Positions 27,613-37,195 of a DNA stretch of 50,342 nt are shown here, one piece after another. How positions within the stretch are numbered: the first letter of the stretch is position 1; every line of letters starts with the position of its first letter. The notes below the pieces were generated by a model. That model was given only the letters and a program-made list of their open reading frames with translations. It was not told the origin of the DNA and ran no database searches. Made by a program: the position numbers and the translations under genes. Location of the stretch: assembly GCF_003063575.1 (NCBI RefSeq), contig NZ_NESC01000016.1, positions 1 through 50,342 on the forward strand, written 5' to 3'. The stretch comes from Limnohabitans sp. Jir72 (GTDB taxonomy: Bacteria > Pseudomonadota > Gammaproteobacteria > Burkholderiales > Burkholderiaceae_C).

Positions 27613-29127
27613 ATGCAAATGGAAAACTTTGCGCCCATCATGTTTGTGGGCTTGGTGTTTGTGATGCTGATCGGTTTTCCGGTCGCATTCTCTTTGGCCG
27701 CACTGGGCTTGGCCAGCGGCTTTTTCGCCATTGAAATGGGCTGGTTCCCGCAGGCCTTCCTGGGCAATTTGCCGATCTCGATCTTCTCGATCCTGAACAA
27801 CGACCTGCTGCTGGCCATTCCTTTCTTCACTTTCATGGGCACCATCCTCGAAAAGTGTGGTCTGGCCGAAGACATGCTCGACGCCATGGGCCAACTGTTC
27901 GGCCCCATCAAAGGCGGCCTGGGCTACTCGGTCATCATCGTGGGCTTTATTCTGGGCGCCATCACCGGCACCGTGGCCGGGCAAGTCATTGCCATGGCCC
28001 TGATCTCTTTGCCCGTGATGATCCGCTACGGCTACAACACCCGCTACGCCACCGGTGTGCTGGCGGCGTCGGGCACCATCACCCAACTGGTGCCCCCATC
28101 GCTGGTGCTGGTGGTGCTGGCCGACCAGCTGGGTCGCCCCGTGGGTGACATGTACAAAGGCGCCTGGGGCCCCTCGCTCATGCAGATCGCCATGTTCGCG
28201 ATCTACACCTACGCACTGGGTGTGTTCAAGCCCGAATACGTGCCCGGCGTGCCCAAAGAAGCCCGCACCCTGAACGGCTGGCCGCTGTGGCGCAAGTGCC
28301 TCAAGGGCATCATCCCGTCGGCGGTGCTGATCTTCACCGTGCTGGGCTCCATGGGCGGTTTGCCCTTCCAGGACCGCGCCATTGCCACCCCCACCGAAGC
28401 CGGTGCCATGGGCGTGGTCGGCGCACTGATCTTGGCGGCCATGCACAAGCGCCTGACCAAAGACCTGCTCTGGGAAGCCATGCACGGCACCATGCGCCTG
28501 ACGGCCATGGTGGTGTTCATCCTGATCGGCTCGCGCGTGTTCAGCCTGGTGTTCCAAGGTGTGGACGGCGCCAAGTGGGTCGAGCACCTGCTGTCGGGCC
28601 TGCCCGGCGGTCAAGTGGGCTTTTTGATCGTGGTGAACCTGTTCGTGTTCTTCCTGGCCTTCTTCCTCGACTTCTTCGAGATCGCCTTCATCATCGTGCC
28701 CATGCTGGCCCCTGTGGCCGACAAGATGGGCATTGACCTGATCTGGTTTGGCGTGCTGCTGTGCGTGAACTTGCAAACCAGCTTCATGCACCCGCCGTTT
28801 GGTTTTGCGCTGTTTTACTTGCGCGGCATTGCCGACACCATGTTCAAGGAAAAGCGCATCGCCGAGCCCATCAAGACCAACGACATTTACATGGGCTCCA
28901 TCCCTTGGGTGATCATGCAGATCTTGCTGGTGGTGATCGTGATCTTTGTGCCGCAGTCGGTCACCGCCTTCTTGGACAAGCCCGAAGTCATTGACATGAA
29001 CTCCGTGGTGCTGGAAGCCGCACCCGCACCAGACGAGGCCGCGCCACCGGATGCCAATGCCAACCCGGTCGCGCCCTCCACGGACGATCCGATGAAGGAC
29101 ATCCCGGGCGGCAACGACAAGAAGTAA
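27613..29127 (+). CDS. TRAP transporter large membrane subunit (DctM), system 2
   Basis: This 504-residue DctM is longer than that of system 1 and belongs to the TakM-like group seen with TakP-type binding proteins. About twelve membrane segments are present. Conserved stretches include PFFTFMGTILEK, ASGTITQLVPPSLVLVVLAD, TPTEAGAMGVVG and LDFFEIAFIIVPMLAPV. A charged 35-residue tail rich in Pro, Ala and Asp follows the last helix. AAGGA lies 8 bases before the start. A strong terminator closes the gene, so the binding protein must be made elsewhere, presumably from the convergent gene at 29731-30810. Confidence 0.9.
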   Translation: MQMENFAPIMFVGLVFVMLIGFPVAFSLAALGLASGFFAIEMGWFPQAFLGNLPISIFSILNNDLLLAIPFFTFMGTILEKCGLAEDMLDAMGQLFGPIKGGLGYSVIIVGFILGAITGTVAGQVIAMALISLPVMIRYGYNTRYATGVLAASGTITQLVPPSLVLVVLADQLGRPVGDMYKGAWGPSLMQIAMFAIYTYALGVFKPEYVPGVPKEARTLNGWPLWRKCLKGIIPSAVLIFTVLGSMGGLPFQDRAIATPTEAGAMGVVGALILAAMHKRLTKDLLWEAMHGTMRLTAMVVFILIGSRVFSLVFQGVDGAKWVEHLLSGLPGGQVGFLIVVNLFVFFLAFFLDFFEIAFIIVPMLAPVADKMGIDLIWFGVLLCVNLQTSFMHPPFGFALFYLRGIADTMFKEKRIAEPIKTNDIYMGSIPWVIMQILLVVIVIFVPQSVTAFLDKPEVIDMNSVVLEAAPAPDEAAPPDANANPVAPSTDDPMKDIPGGNDKK

Positions 29128-29141
29128 ACCCGGCCACCTTC

Positions 29142-29177
29142 AAGCACCTCGTCAGCACAGCGGCGAGGTGCTTTTTT
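29142..29177 (+). terminator. Rho-independent terminator after dctM of system 2
   Basis: AAGCACCTCG and CGAGGTGCTT form a 10-bp perfect stem with a 12-base loop, followed by a run of T. It lies 14 bases after the dctM stop and ends the dctQM transcript. Confidence 0.88.
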
Positions 29178-29195
29178 CTTTTTGAAGACCCCCAC

Positions 29196-29678
29196 ATGCC
29201 CCACACCACCCCCAGTGCGCAAGACGCTTCGCTGCCCTACCCCTACCAGCCCCCGTCGCACCCCTTGAGCGCCTCTGCCTTCGGCCCGGTGTTCAAAGCG
29301 ATGGCCTGGTTCATCCTGCTGGCCTTGATGGCCTGGTGCTGGCGCCTGAACATCGATTGGCGATCGGCCCAAGGCACTTGGTTGGCCGTGGTCTGGGCCA
29401 TGTTGGCCTTCATGGTCTGGCACATCCAGCGCAGCCGCATCGTGCTGGACCATTTGGCCATCGAGCAAAGCTGGATGTGGCGCCGCCGCGTCACGCTGGC
29501 TGAGTTGGCCTATCTGAAGATCATGCGCATCCGGGGTCTGGAGCATCTGGTGGCCCCCCGTATCTATGTGCGCAACCTGGGCGGCAAATTCACCTTCTTC
29601 TACTGCCATGACCGCGCCATGCTGGAAGAGTTCACCCGCATCGCCCAAGCCCTGCGCCAGCACGAACAACGGGTATAA
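29196..29678 (+). CDS. Hypothetical membrane protein, two TM segments
   Basis: This 160-residue protein is not recognised. A Pro-rich N-terminus precedes two hydrophobic segments (about 35-50 and 62-77), then a charged cytoplasmic-looking C-terminal part with QSWMWRRRVTLAELAYLKIM. The layout (two TM plus a beta-rich tail) resembles small PH-like or YdbT-type membrane proteins, but the match is only topological. Its promoter would lie in the 18 bases after the terminator or within it. The 3' end touches the terminator of the opposing dctP gene. Confidence 0.6.
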   Translation: MPHTTPSAQDASLPYPYQPPSHPLSASAFGPVFKAMAWFILLALMAWCWRLNIDWRSAQGTWLAVVWAMLAFMVWHIQRSRIVLDHLAIEQSWMWRRRVTLAELAYLKIMRIRGLEHLVAPRIYVRNLGGKFTFFYCHDRAMLEEFTRIAQALRQHEQRV

Positions 29679-29708
29679 AAAAACCCGCCGGGCTTGCGCG
29701 CGGCGGGT
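29676..29708 (-). terminator. Rho-independent terminator of the minus-strand dctP
   Basis: On the minus strand, ACCCGCCG and CGGCGGGT form a GC-rich 8-bp stem with a 10-base loop, followed by a T-run (29676-29683 read in reverse). It lies about 22 bases after the dctP stop. It overlaps the end of the plus-strand hypothetical gene. Confidence 0.85.
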
Positions 29709-29730
29709 GGCTTCAGCGGACTGAAAAAGC

Positions 29731-30810
29731 TCAGAGCTTTTGAGCCTGCATGAAGCTGTCGAAACGGGCTTCGCCGAAACGGAACCACCAGTTTTGCTCA
29801 GCACGGAACTTGGAATAGTCGTCATAGACTTTCTTCCAGTTCGGGTTCTTGGCGCTCAACTCGGCATAAACCTCTTGCGAGTGCTTGAAGGCCACGTCCA
29901 TCATGTCCTTGGGGAAAGGCAGGACCTTGGTCTTTTGGGCAGCCAGTTGCTTCAAAGCGCCAGGGTTGTGCGCATCGTAGCGGGCCTGGATCTCGATGTG
30001 GGCCACAGCCGAAGCGGCTTCCACGATGGCCTTGTTCTCGGGCGACAAGGCGTCATAAGCCTTCTGGTTGACCATCAAAGTCAACTGAGGACCACCTTCC
30101 CACCAGCCGGGGTAGTAATAGAACGGTGCCACTTTGTTCAGGCCCAACTTCAGATCGTCATAAGGTCCGATCCACTCGGCCGCATCGATGGTGCCTTTTT
30201 CCAGCGACTGGTAAATCTCACCAGCGGGAATGTTCTGGGGCACCACGCCCATTCGTTCGAGCACCTTGCCAGCAAAGCCACCGACGCGGAACTTCAGGCC
30301 CTTGAGGTCAGCAGCCGACTTGATTTCCTTGCGGAACCAGCCGCCCATCTGGGTGCCCGTGTTGCCCATCACGAAGTTCACGATGTTGAACTTGGCGTAG
30401 TGCTCGCGCATCAGCTTCATGCCGTTGCCTTCGTACATCCAGGCCGTCATCTGGCGGCTGTTCAGACCGAAAGGAATCGCGCAATCCAGCGCAAAGGTTT
30501 CGTCCTTGCCAAAGAAGTAGTAAGGCGCAGTGTGTGCGCATTCCACGGTGCCGTTCTGCACGCCGTCGAGCACGCCAAAAGCAGGCATCAATTCACCAGC
30601 CGCATGGGTGGTGATCTCGAACTTGCCGCCGCTCATCTCTTTGACCTTCTTGGCGAAGACTTCGGAGCCGCCAAACAAGGTGTCCAAAGACTTGGGGAAG
30701 CTCGAAGCCAGACGCCAGCGGATGGCGGACTGGGCATGCACGGCAGGCGCAATGCCAGCGGCCAAAACACCGGCGATGCCTGCGTTTTTCAGAATGGAAC
30801 GACGATCCAT
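29731..30810 (-). CDS. TRAP transporter binding protein (DctP/TakP type), system 2
   Basis: A 359-residue protein starting MDRRSILKNAG. The ATG at 30810 is preceded by GAGGAG at good distance. Residues 1-27 form a signal peptide with an RR motif and a hydrophobic stretch, so Tat export is possible. The mature protein resembles TakP, an alpha-keto-acid binder. Gln154 in GNTGTQMGGWFR, Arg175 in KFRVGG, and Glu212-Trp213 in DAAEWIGPYDD line up with TakP ligand and sodium residues. It converges on dctQM of system 2 instead of lying in that operon. A keto acid such as pyruvate or a related hydroxy acid is the likely substrate. Confidence 0.88.
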   Translation of the reverse strand: MDRRSILKNAGIAGVLAAGIAPAVHAQSAIRWRLASSFPKSLDTLFGGSEVFAKKVKEMSGGKFEITTHAAGELMPAFGVLDGVQNGTVECAHTAPYYFFGKDETFALDCAIPFGLNSRQMTAWMYEGNGMKLMREHYAKFNIVNFVMGNTGTQMGGWFRKEIKSAADLKGLKFRVGGFAGKVLERMGVVPQNIPAGEIYQSLEKGTIDAAEWIGPYDDLKLGLNKVAPFYYYPGWWEGGPQLTLMVNQKAYDALSPENKAIVEAASAVAHIEIQARYDAHNPGALKQLAAQKTKVLPFPKDMMDVAFKHSQEVYAELSAKNPNWKKVYDDYSKFRAEQNWWFRFGEARFDSFMQAQKL

Positions 30811-30960
30811 GGAATAACTCCTCATTGAAAAATAAACACACCCCAGACTTCAGGGCGTGGACTTATGGGGTACTGGCTATTCTAGAAAGGTCTGCAACCG
30901 GTTCTGGCTCGGGTTTACCCTTTTTGTCAGATTTCACCCCGCAAACACCGCAAGCCGTGA

Positions 30961-30976
30961 AAGTCATTTGACTTTC
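30961..30976. other. Short palindrome between dxs and dctP
   Basis: AAAGTCA, TT, TGACTTT form a 16-bp inverted repeat in the 197-base gap after dxs. There is no T-run, so it is more like an operator for the downstream minus-strand dctP than a terminator. Chance occurrence is possible. Confidence 0.3.
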
Positions 30977-31007
30977 ATCAATGCGGTCTGAACCTCTGCC
31001 AAACGCC

Positions 31008-32852
31008 TCAGGCAAAACGCTTGCGGATCGACGCCTCAATGCCCGCCGCATCCAGGCCTTGCGCGGCCAGCAGTTGGGCGTGGTCACCGTGTTCAATGAA
31101 CACATCGGGCAAGCCCAGCTGCAGCACAGGCCGCACCAAGTCCAATTGCTGCAAAGCCTCGCTCACGGCGCTGCCCGCGCCGCCCATGATGCTGCCCTCT
31201 TCCACCGTCACGATCTGCGCATGGTCTTGGGCGACCCGCTGCAGCATCTCGGTGTCCAGCGGTTTGACCCAACGCATGTTGACCACGGTGGCATTCAGGG
31301 CTTCGGCCGCCTTCAAAGCAGGCGCCAGCAAAGAACCAAAAGCCAAGATGGCGATGCCCTCGCCTTGGCGGCGGAGCTCGGCCTTGCCCAAAGGCAAGGG
31401 CGTCAAATCGGCATCGGGCACAGCGCCCACGCCCGCACCGCGTGGGTAGCGCACCGCCACCGGGTGGTTTTGCGCGTAGGCCGTGCTCAGCAGCTGGCGG
31501 CATTCGCGCTCGTCGGCCGGGCAAGCCAGGCTCATGTTGGGGATGCAGCGGATATAGGCAATGTCGTAAGCGCCTGCATGCGTGGCGCCATCGGCACCCA
31601 CCAAGCCCGCGCGGTCGATGGCGAACACCACCGGCAAATTCTGCAAGGCCACATCGTGGATCAGCTGGTCATAAGCGCGCTGCAAGAAGGTGGAGTAAAT
31701 GGCGACCACCGGCTTGAGGCCTTCGCAGGCCATGCCCGCCGCAAAGGTGACGGCATGCTGCTCGGCAATGCCCACGTCGTAATAGCGGTCCGGAAAGCGG
31801 CGGTGAAACTCCACCATGCCCGAGCCTTCGCGCATGGCGGGCGTGATGCCCACCAGCCGTTTGTCTTGCTGCGCCATGTCGCACAGCCACTGGCCAAAAA
31901 CCTGGGTGAAGGTGGTTTTGGCGGGCGTGCTGGGCGGCACCAGACCCACGGCCGGGTCGAACTTGCCGGGGCCGTGGTAGGCCACCGGATCGGCTTCGGC
32001 CTTGTCGTAGCCCTGGCCTTTTTTGGTCACCACATGCAAGAACTGCGGGCCATCCAGTTGCTTGATGTTTTCCAACGTCGGGATCAGCGACTCCAGATCG
32101 TGCCCGTCGATGGGACCGATGTAGTTGAAGCCAAATTTCTCGAACAAGGTGGCGGGCACCACCATGCCTTTGGCGTGTTCTTCCAGGCGCTTGGCCAGCT
32201 CAAACAAGGGCGGCGCGTTCTTGAGCACGTTCTTGCCCACATTTTTGGCGGTCGAATAAAACTTGCCGCTCATCAGCTGCGCCAGGTAACGGTTCAAAGC
32301 GCCCACCGGCGGGCTGATCGACATGTCGTTGTCGTTCAAGATCACCAGCAGCTTGCACTCTTCGACGCCCGCGTTGTTGAGCGCTTCAAAAGCCATGCCC
32401 GCCGTCATGGCGCCATCACCGATCACGGCGATCGAGTGGCGTGACTCGCCCTTTTGGCGCGCAGCCAGTGCCATGCCCAAGGCGGCCGAAATGCTGGTGG
32501 ACGAATGGCCCACCCCAAAAGTGTCGAACTCGCTCTCGTCGCGGCGCGGAAAGCCCGACAAACCATTCAACTGGCGCAGCGATGGCATGCGCTCACGACG
32601 GCCTGTGAGGATTTTGTGCGGGTAAGTCTGGTGCCCCACATCCCACACGATGCGGTCTTCAGGCGTGTTGAACACATAGTGCAAAGCCACCGTCAGCTCC
32701 ACCGTGCCCAGGTTCGAGCTCAGGTGCCCGCCGGTCTTAGAGACGTTGTCGAGCACACAGGCCCGCAGCTCTTGCGCAAGGGCGGGCAAATCGGTGCGCT
32801 GCAACTGGCGCAAATCGGCCGGTGACTGGATGGCGTGAAGGAAATCGGTCAT
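31008..32852 (-). CDS. dxs: 1-deoxy-D-xylulose-5-phosphate synthase
   Basis: Dxs (614 residues) condenses pyruvate and glyceraldehyde 3-phosphate, the first step of the MEP isoprenoid pathway, and also supplies thiamine and pyridoxal synthesis. The N-terminal thiamine diphosphate domain has [24 protein letters not shown] and the GDG...NDN motif ([21 protein letters not shown]). The transketolase pyrimidine domain has [15 protein letters not shown]. Length is normal. It follows ispA by 4 bases and belongs to the xseB-ispA-dxs unit. Confidence 0.97.
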   Translation of the reverse strand: MTDFLHAIQSPADLRQLQRTDLPALAQELRACVLDNVSKTGGHLSSNLGTVELTVALHYVFNTPEDRIVWDVGHQTYPHKILTGRRERMPSLRQLNGLSGFPRRDESEFDTFGVGHSSTSISAALGMALAARQKGESRHSIAVIGDGAMTAGMAFEALNNAGVEECKLLVILNDNDMSISPPVGALNRYLAQLMSGKFYSTAKNVGKNVLKNAPPLFELAKRLEEHAKGMVVPATLFEKFGFNYIGPIDGHDLESLIPTLENIKQLDGPQFLHVVTKKGQGYDKAEADPVAYHGPGKFDPAVGLVPPSTPAKTTFTQVFGQWLCDMAQQDKRLVGITPAMREGSGMVEFHRRFPDRYYDVGIAEQHAVTFAAGMACEGLKPVVAIYSTFLQRAYDQLIHDVALQNLPVVFAIDRAGLVGADGATHAGAYDIAYIRCIPNMSLACPADERECRQLLSTAYAQNHPVAVRYPRGAGVGAVPDADLTPLPLGKAELRRQGEGIAILAFGSLLAPALKAAEALNATVVNMRWVKPLDTEMLQRVAQDHAQIVTVEEGSIMGGAGSAVSEALQQLDLVRPVLQLGLPDVFIEHGDHAQLLAAQGLDAAGIEASIRKRFA

Positions 32853-32856
32853 GGCA

Positions 32857-33759
32857 TCAATGGGTTCGTTGCACCACCATGTCGCACAGGGCGCGCAAAG
32901 CGGCCAAGCGATCAGCGGGCAAACCGGTATCTTGCAAAGCTTGCGCGGCTTGTGCCGCCAACTCGTCGGCCAGGCGCTGAGCGGGCTCCAGGCCCATCAG
33001 CGCCACATAAGTGGGTTTGTCGGCAGCGGCGTCTTTGCCCGCCGTCTTGCCCAAGGTGGCCGAATCGGCCGTCACGTCCAGGATGTCGTCGACCACCTGA
33101 AACGCCAGGCCCATGGCCTCGCCAAACTGCAGCAAAGCCGACTGGACAGGCGCCGACACCGCTGTGCCGCAGGCCGCACCCATTTGCACACTGCACAGCA
33201 GCAGGGCGCCGGTCTTGAGCCGGTGCATCTGACGCAGCTGCGCCTCGCTCAGGCGCTGGCCCACACTGGCCAGATCGATCGCTTGGCCACCGGCCATGCC
33301 CTGATAGCCCGAAGCACGGGCCAACAAGCCCACACAGGCGGCCTGCACCGCAGGGCTCACGCTGCCGTCCAGCGGGGTGAGCAATTCAAACGCCAAGGTT
33401 TGCAAAGCGTCCCCGGCCAACAAAGCCTGGGCCTCGCCAAACTGCACATGCACCGTGGGCTTGCCCCGGCGCAGCACATCGTTGTCCATGCACGGCATGT
33501 CGTCGTGCACCAAAGAATAAGCATGGATCAGCTCAATGGCGCAGGCCGCACGCAGGGCCGCTGCCATGTCGCCACCCACCGCTTCGGCCGTGGCCAGCAC
33601 CAGCAAGGGGCGCAGGCGTTTGCCCCCGTCCAGCACGGCATAGCGCATGGCTTCGCCCAAGTCGGCTGGCGAAGGCTGGGCAATGCCGTCGGCCAGGGCC
33701 ACTTCCACACGCGCCAGATGCGGCTGCATCCAGGCTTTCAAATCAAACAGTGTGCTCAT
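32857..33759 (-). CDS. ispA: Farnesyl (or geranyl) diphosphate synthase
   Basis: This 300-residue trans-prenyltransferase makes farnesyl diphosphate from IPP and DMAPP. The first Asp-rich motif is DDMPCMDND (metal binding), preceded by AYSLVH; the second is [12 protein letters not shown] near residues 45-51 binds IPP. Chain length cannot be fixed by eye, but the IspA-type neighbourhood supports the C15 product. Its start overlaps the xseB stop by 4 bases. Confidence 0.95.
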   Translation of the reverse strand: MSTLFDLKAWMQPHLARVEVALADGIAQPSPADLGEAMRYAVLDGGKRLRPLLVLATAEAVGGDMAAALRAACAIELIHAYSLVHDDMPCMDNDVLRRGKPTVHVQFGEAQALLAGDALQTLAFELLTPLDGSVSPAVQAACVGLLARASGYQGMAGGQAIDLASVGQRLSEAQLRQMHRLKTGALLLCSVQMGAACGTAVSAPVQSALLQFGEAMGLAFQVVDDILDVTADSATLGKTAGKDAAADKPTYVALMGLEPAQRLADELAAQAAQALQDTGLPADRLAALRALCDMVVQRTH

Positions 33760-34007
33760 GCGCCAGTCCAGGGTTTGAGTTGGCCGTTGTCCAGCACCTT
33801 GATCTGGTCTTCCACCGCCTGGAGCTTGTCACGGCAAAAGCCCAGCAAGCTGGCCCCGCGCTGGTAGCCCGTTAGCAACTGGTCCAGCGGCATCTGGCCC
33901 GACTCGAGTTGCGCCACCAGTTGCTCCAGCTCGCACAAAGCCGCCTCGTAGGTGGACGGCAAGGCCTGCACAGCGTCTGAAGTCTCGGTTTTGGAAGCCT
34001 TGGGCAT
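33756..34007 (-). CDS. xseB: Exodeoxyribonuclease VII small subunit
   Basis: XseB (83 residues from the ATG at 34007) has the expected length. It contains [22 protein letters not shown] and the downstream [15 protein letters not shown], the helical hairpin that binds the XseA large subunit. A longer upstream start (34073) gives an unlike N-terminus and is rejected. The short N-terminal tail ([11 protein letters not shown]) is variable in the family. xseB-ispA-dxs is a common betaproteobacterial order. Confidence 0.92.
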   Translation of the reverse strand: MPKASKTETSDAVQALPSTYEAALCELEQLVAQLESGQMPLDQLLTGYQRGASLLGFCRDKLQAVEDQIKVLDNGQLKPWTGA

Positions 34008-34150
34008 GGGTAGTCCGCGCAAAAAGACTGATTTTAGGCGCTTGGCCTGAGCCCAACTGACAGCCATGCCCACACCAAGGACAAATCAGGGGGCTGTCGC
34101 TTGGCCAAGCGCGGGGCAAGCCTGCGCAAGGCGCCCCAAGCCCCTCAGGG

Positions 34151-34217
34151 TACAATCGCCGGTTCCCCGGCAGGCCTGTTCCTGCCGTTTTTTGCGCCCA
34201 AATCGCAGGATTTGGCG
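34151..34217 (+). promoter_or_regulatory. Promoter and hairpin leader of the Rieske oxygenase gene
   Basis: TACAAT (34151-34156) is a good -10 box, but I see no clear -35. About a dozen bases on, GGCAGG...CCTGCC (34169-34186) forms a stem followed by GTTTTTT, which is a terminator-like structure ahead of the gene. A second hairpin follows (GCGCCCAAATC, GCAG, GATTTGGCGC, 34194-34217). The gene starts at 34265. A termination or attenuation leader is possible; no known riboswitch was recognised. Confidence 0.45.
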
Positions 34218-34264
34218 CTTTGTCCCTGCCCCTTCATAGGGGGAGTCTCTAGGTCAGGTCACCC

Positions 34265-35392
34265 ATGTCTGATTTAAGTCTTCAACTGCAGCAGGCCGCA
34301 AGCCAACTACCAGTTTCCACTTATTTCGATGAGGCGCTCTTCCAGCGCGAATTGAAAACGCTCTTCCAGCAAGGCCCCCGCTACGTGGGCCACCAGCTGG
34401 CGGTGCCCAACCCGGGCGACTACTACGCCCTGCCCCACGAGGGCCAAGGCCGCGCCCTGGTGCGCAACGCCCAAGGCGGGGTCGAGCTCGTCTCCAACGT
34501 CTGCCGCCACCGCCAAGCCGTCATGCTGAACGGCCGGGGCAACCTGCAAACCCAGCAAAAAGGCAGCGCGGGCGGCAACATCGTCTGCCCGCTGCACCGC
34601 TGGACCTATGCGCCAAATGGGCAACTGCTGGGCGCACCGCACTTCTCGCACGACCCCTGCCTGAACCTGAACAACTACAAGCTGCAAGAGTGGAACGGCT
34701 TGCTGTTTGAAGACAACGGCCGCGACATCGCCGCCGATCTGTCTGGCATGGGCCCACGCTCGCAGCTGGACTTTTCGGGCTACGCGCTCGACCGCGTCGA
34801 GCTGCACGAGTGCAACTACAACTGGAAGACCTTCATCGAGGTCTATCTGGAGGACTACCACGTCGGCCCCTTCCACCCGGGGCTGGGCTCGTTTGTCACC
34901 TGCGACGACCTGAGCTGGGAGTTCAAGGAGCACTACTCGGTGCAAACCGTGGGCGTGTCGGGCGGCTTTGGCAAGCCCGGATCGGACGCCTACAAAACCT
35001 GGCACGAGGTGCTGCTCAAGTACCGCAACGGCCAACTGCCCGAGCGCGGCGCAATTTGGCTCACGTACTACCCGCACATCATGGTCGAGTGGTACCCGCA
35101 TGTGCTCACGGTGTCGACCCTGCACCCGATCAGCCCCAGCAAAACGCTGAACATGGTCGAGTTCTATTACCCCGAAGAAATCGTGGCGTTTGAGCGCGAG
35201 TTCGTCGAAGCCCAGCAAGCCGCCTACATGGAAACCTGCATCGAAGACGACGAGATTGCCGAGCGCATGGACGCGGGCCGCAAAGCCCTGCTGGCCCGTG
35301 GCGACAACGAAGTGGGCCCTTACCAAAGCCCCATGGAAGACGGCATGCAGCACTTCCACGAGTGGTACCGCCGTCAAATGACCGCGCCCTGA
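34265..35392 (+). CDS. Rieske-type ring-hydroxylating oxygenase, alpha subunit
   Basis: This 375-residue protein carries a Rieske [2Fe-2S] centre with Cys80 and His82 (NVCRHRQAV) and Cys108 and His111 (VCPLHRW). The catalytic domain has NYNWKTFIEVYLEDYHVGPFH, with His199 and His204 as likely mononuclear iron ligands. It is an aromatic-ring-hydroxylating dioxygenase or demethylase of unknown substrate. No reductase or beta subunit is nearby, so electrons come from an unlinked partner. It is divergent from xseB. Confidence 0.85.
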   Translation: MSDLSLQLQQAASQLPVSTYFDEALFQRELKTLFQQGPRYVGHQLAVPNPGDYYALPHEGQGRALVRNAQGGVELVSNVCRHRQAVMLNGRGNLQTQQKGSAGGNIVCPLHRWTYAPNGQLLGAPHFSHDPCLNLNNYKLQEWNGLLFEDNGRDIAADLSGMGPRSQLDFSGYALDRVELHECNYNWKTFIEVYLEDYHVGPFHPGLGSFVTCDDLSWEFKEHYSVQTVGVSGGFGKPGSDAYKTWHEVLLKYRNGQLPERGAIWLTYYPHIMVEWYPHVLTVSTLHPISPSKTLNMVEFYYPEEIVAFEREFVEAQQAAYMETCIEDDEIAERMDAGRKALLARGDNEVGPYQSPMEDGMQHFHEWYRRQMTAP

Positions 35393-35405
35393 GCAGAAAG
35401 CCCCG

Positions 35406-36293
35406 ATGCAAGCCTCCTGGATGATCCTTGCGTCGCTGTTTTTTGCAACGATGAGCGTGTGCATCAAATTCGCGGCCAGCCACTTCAACACCTTTGAGCT
35501 GGTGTTCTACCGGGGCCTGATCGGCATGGTCGTCATGGCCAGCCTGTGCCGTGCACAGGGCGTGTCCATTCGCACGCCCGTGCCGCTGATGCACGTCTGG
35601 CGCTCGGCCATCGGCGTGGTGTCCTTGTCGGCCTGGTTCTATGCCATCGCCCACCTGCCCCTGGCCACCGCCATGACGCTCAACTACATGAGCGGCGTGT
35701 GGGTGGCGGCCTTTTTGGTGGGCGGCACTTTGGTCATGGGCCGCCTGCAAGACGCCAGCCGCCAAGGCCCCGTGGTGCTCACAGTGCTCTCGGGCTTTGC
35801 CGGGGTGATCATGATCTTGCGCCCCACCATCGAACAAAACCAGCTGTTTGCCGGTGTGATCGGTTTGCTCTCGGGCCTGGGCGCAGCATTGGCCTACATG
35901 CAGGTGGCGGCTCTCGGCCGCATGGGCGAGCCCGAGTCGCGCACCGTGTTTTATTTCTCGATCGGCACCACCATCGTGGGCGGCGTGGCCATGTTGTTCA
36001 CCGGTGCCAGCGAATGGGTCTGGCCGCAAGCCTTGTGGTTGTTGCCCATTGGCCTGTTGGCCGCGCTGGGCCAGCTGTGCATGACCAAGGCCTACACCCG
36101 AGGCGCCACCTTGCTGGTGGCCAATTTGCAATATTCGGGCATCGTGTTTGCCGCGCTGTACGGCCTGTTTTTGTTTGGCGATGTGATCCCGCTGATCGGC
36201 TGGATCGGCATGGCCCTGATCATCGCCAGCGGCATCGCCGCCACTGCCCTGCGCAAACGCGCCCTGCCCCAAGCCCCCGCCGAAGAACACTGA
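35406..36293 (+). CDS. EamA-family (DMT) transporter
   Basis: This 295-residue protein has ten hydrophobic segments in two repeated EamA halves. The first half has LVFYRGLIGMVVM and LATAMTLNYMSGVWVA; the second has GAALAYMQVAALGRMG and LLAALGQLCMTKAYTRG. The family exports metabolites; the substrate cannot be predicted. It starts 13 bases after the Rieske gene and is followed 15 bases later by the rhodanese, so all three may be one transcript. Confidence 0.85.
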   Translation: MQASWMILASLFFATMSVCIKFAASHFNTFELVFYRGLIGMVVMASLCRAQGVSIRTPVPLMHVWRSAIGVVSLSAWFYAIAHLPLATAMTLNYMSGVWVAAFLVGGTLVMGRLQDASRQGPVVLTVLSGFAGVIMILRPTIEQNQLFAGVIGLLSGLGAALAYMQVAALGRMGEPESRTVFYFSIGTTIVGGVAMLFTGASEWVWPQALWLLPIGLLAALGQLCMTKAYTRGATLLVANLQYSGIVFAALYGLFLFGDVIPLIGWIGMALIIASGIAATALRKRALPQAPAEEH

Positions 36294-36308
36294 CCCAGGA
36301 GATTGACC

Positions 36309-37169
36309 ATGTACCGTTTGCTCATCACCACCAGCCAATTGCAAGCTTTTAAGCAGTCAGGCCAGAACCTGGTCGTGCTCGACTGCAGCTCGGACCTGAT
36401 GAAGCCCGAGACGGCCGACAGCATGTTCGAGTCAGAGCGCATTGCCGGTGCCCTGCAAGCGCACCTGGATCGCAACCTCAGTGCCCACCACGACGCAGAC
36501 GCAGTCAACGGTGGCCGCCACCCTTTGCCCGCCCGCGAAAAAGTGGCCGCCTGGTTGGGCAGCCAAGGCATTGGCAACGACACCCAGGTCGTGGTGTACG
36601 ACCGCCAAGCCGGCAACTACTGCGGCCGCCTGTGGTGGATGCTCAAATGGCTGGGGCATGACGCCGTGGCCGTGCTCGACGGCGGCCTGCAAGGCTGGAA
36701 AGCCGCTGGCGGCGCGGTGGCTTCAGGCCCCGCCCAAGCGGCTGGTGCAGCCGTCAACTTTGCCGTCAAAGCGCCTTTGCGCCAGTTGGTGATGATCGAC
36801 AGCGTGGTGGAACAACTGGGCCGCCCCACCCAAACCGTGGTCGATGCACGCGGCGCCCCGCGCTACCGTGGCGAAGTCGAGCCGCTGGACCCGATCGCCG
36901 GGCACATTCCCGGCGCACTCAACCGGCCCTTCACCGACAACTTCACCCCTGAAGGCTTCTTCAAAAGCCCAGAAGTGCTCAAGGCCGAGTGGGACAAAGT
37001 CTTGGCGGGCCGCAGCGCCAGCACCGTGGTGCACCACTGCGGCAGTGGCGTGAGCGCCGTGCCCAATTTGATCGCCATGGAGCTGGCCGGTCATGGCCCC
37101 ACAGCCCTGTATGCGGGCAGCTGGAGCGAGTGGAGCCGCACCCCCGGCCTGCCCTGCGCTCAGGGCTGA
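36309..37169 (+). CDS. Thiosulfate/3-mercaptopyruvate sulfurtransferase (two-domain rhodanese)
   Basis: The 286-residue protein has two rhodanese domains. The first (1 to about 140) is inactive-looking with YDRQAGNYCGRLWWML; the second carries the active cysteine Cys244 in VHHCGSGVSA. CGSGV at this position fits 3-mercaptopyruvate sulfurtransferase better than the thiosulfate type. It transfers sulfur to cyanide or protein thiols. AGGAG stands 7 bases before the ATG at 36309. The 3' end converges on the ZIP gene 19 bases away. Confidence 0.85.
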   Translation: MYRLLITTSQLQAFKQSGQNLVVLDCSSDLMKPETADSMFESERIAGALQAHLDRNLSAHHDADAVNGGRHPLPAREKVAAWLGSQGIGNDTQVVVYDRQAGNYCGRLWWMLKWLGHDAVAVLDGGLQGWKAAGGAVASGPAQAAGAAVNFAVKAPLRQLVMIDSVVEQLGRPTQTVVDARGAPRYRGEVEPLDPIAGHIPGALNRPFTDNFTPEGFFKSPEVLKAEWDKVLAGRSASTVVHHCGSGVSAVPNLIAMELAGHGPTALYAGSWSEWSRTPGLPCAQG

Positions 37170-37176
37170 ACGCCAA

Positions 37177-37195
37177 GGGCTGAGCCGCTCAGCCC
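37177..37195. terminator. Hairpin between convergent rhodanese and ZIP genes
   Basis: GGGCTGAG, CCG, CTCAGCCC give an 8-bp perfect stem just after the rhodanese stop and over the ZIP stop codon. There is no T-run on either strand, so it may act weakly or with Rho. Confidence 0.35.

Noticed and set aside
27499..28791. Minus-strand frame rich in His and Gln opposite dctM
   Set aside because: Shadow of a membrane protein gene with no recognisable domain.
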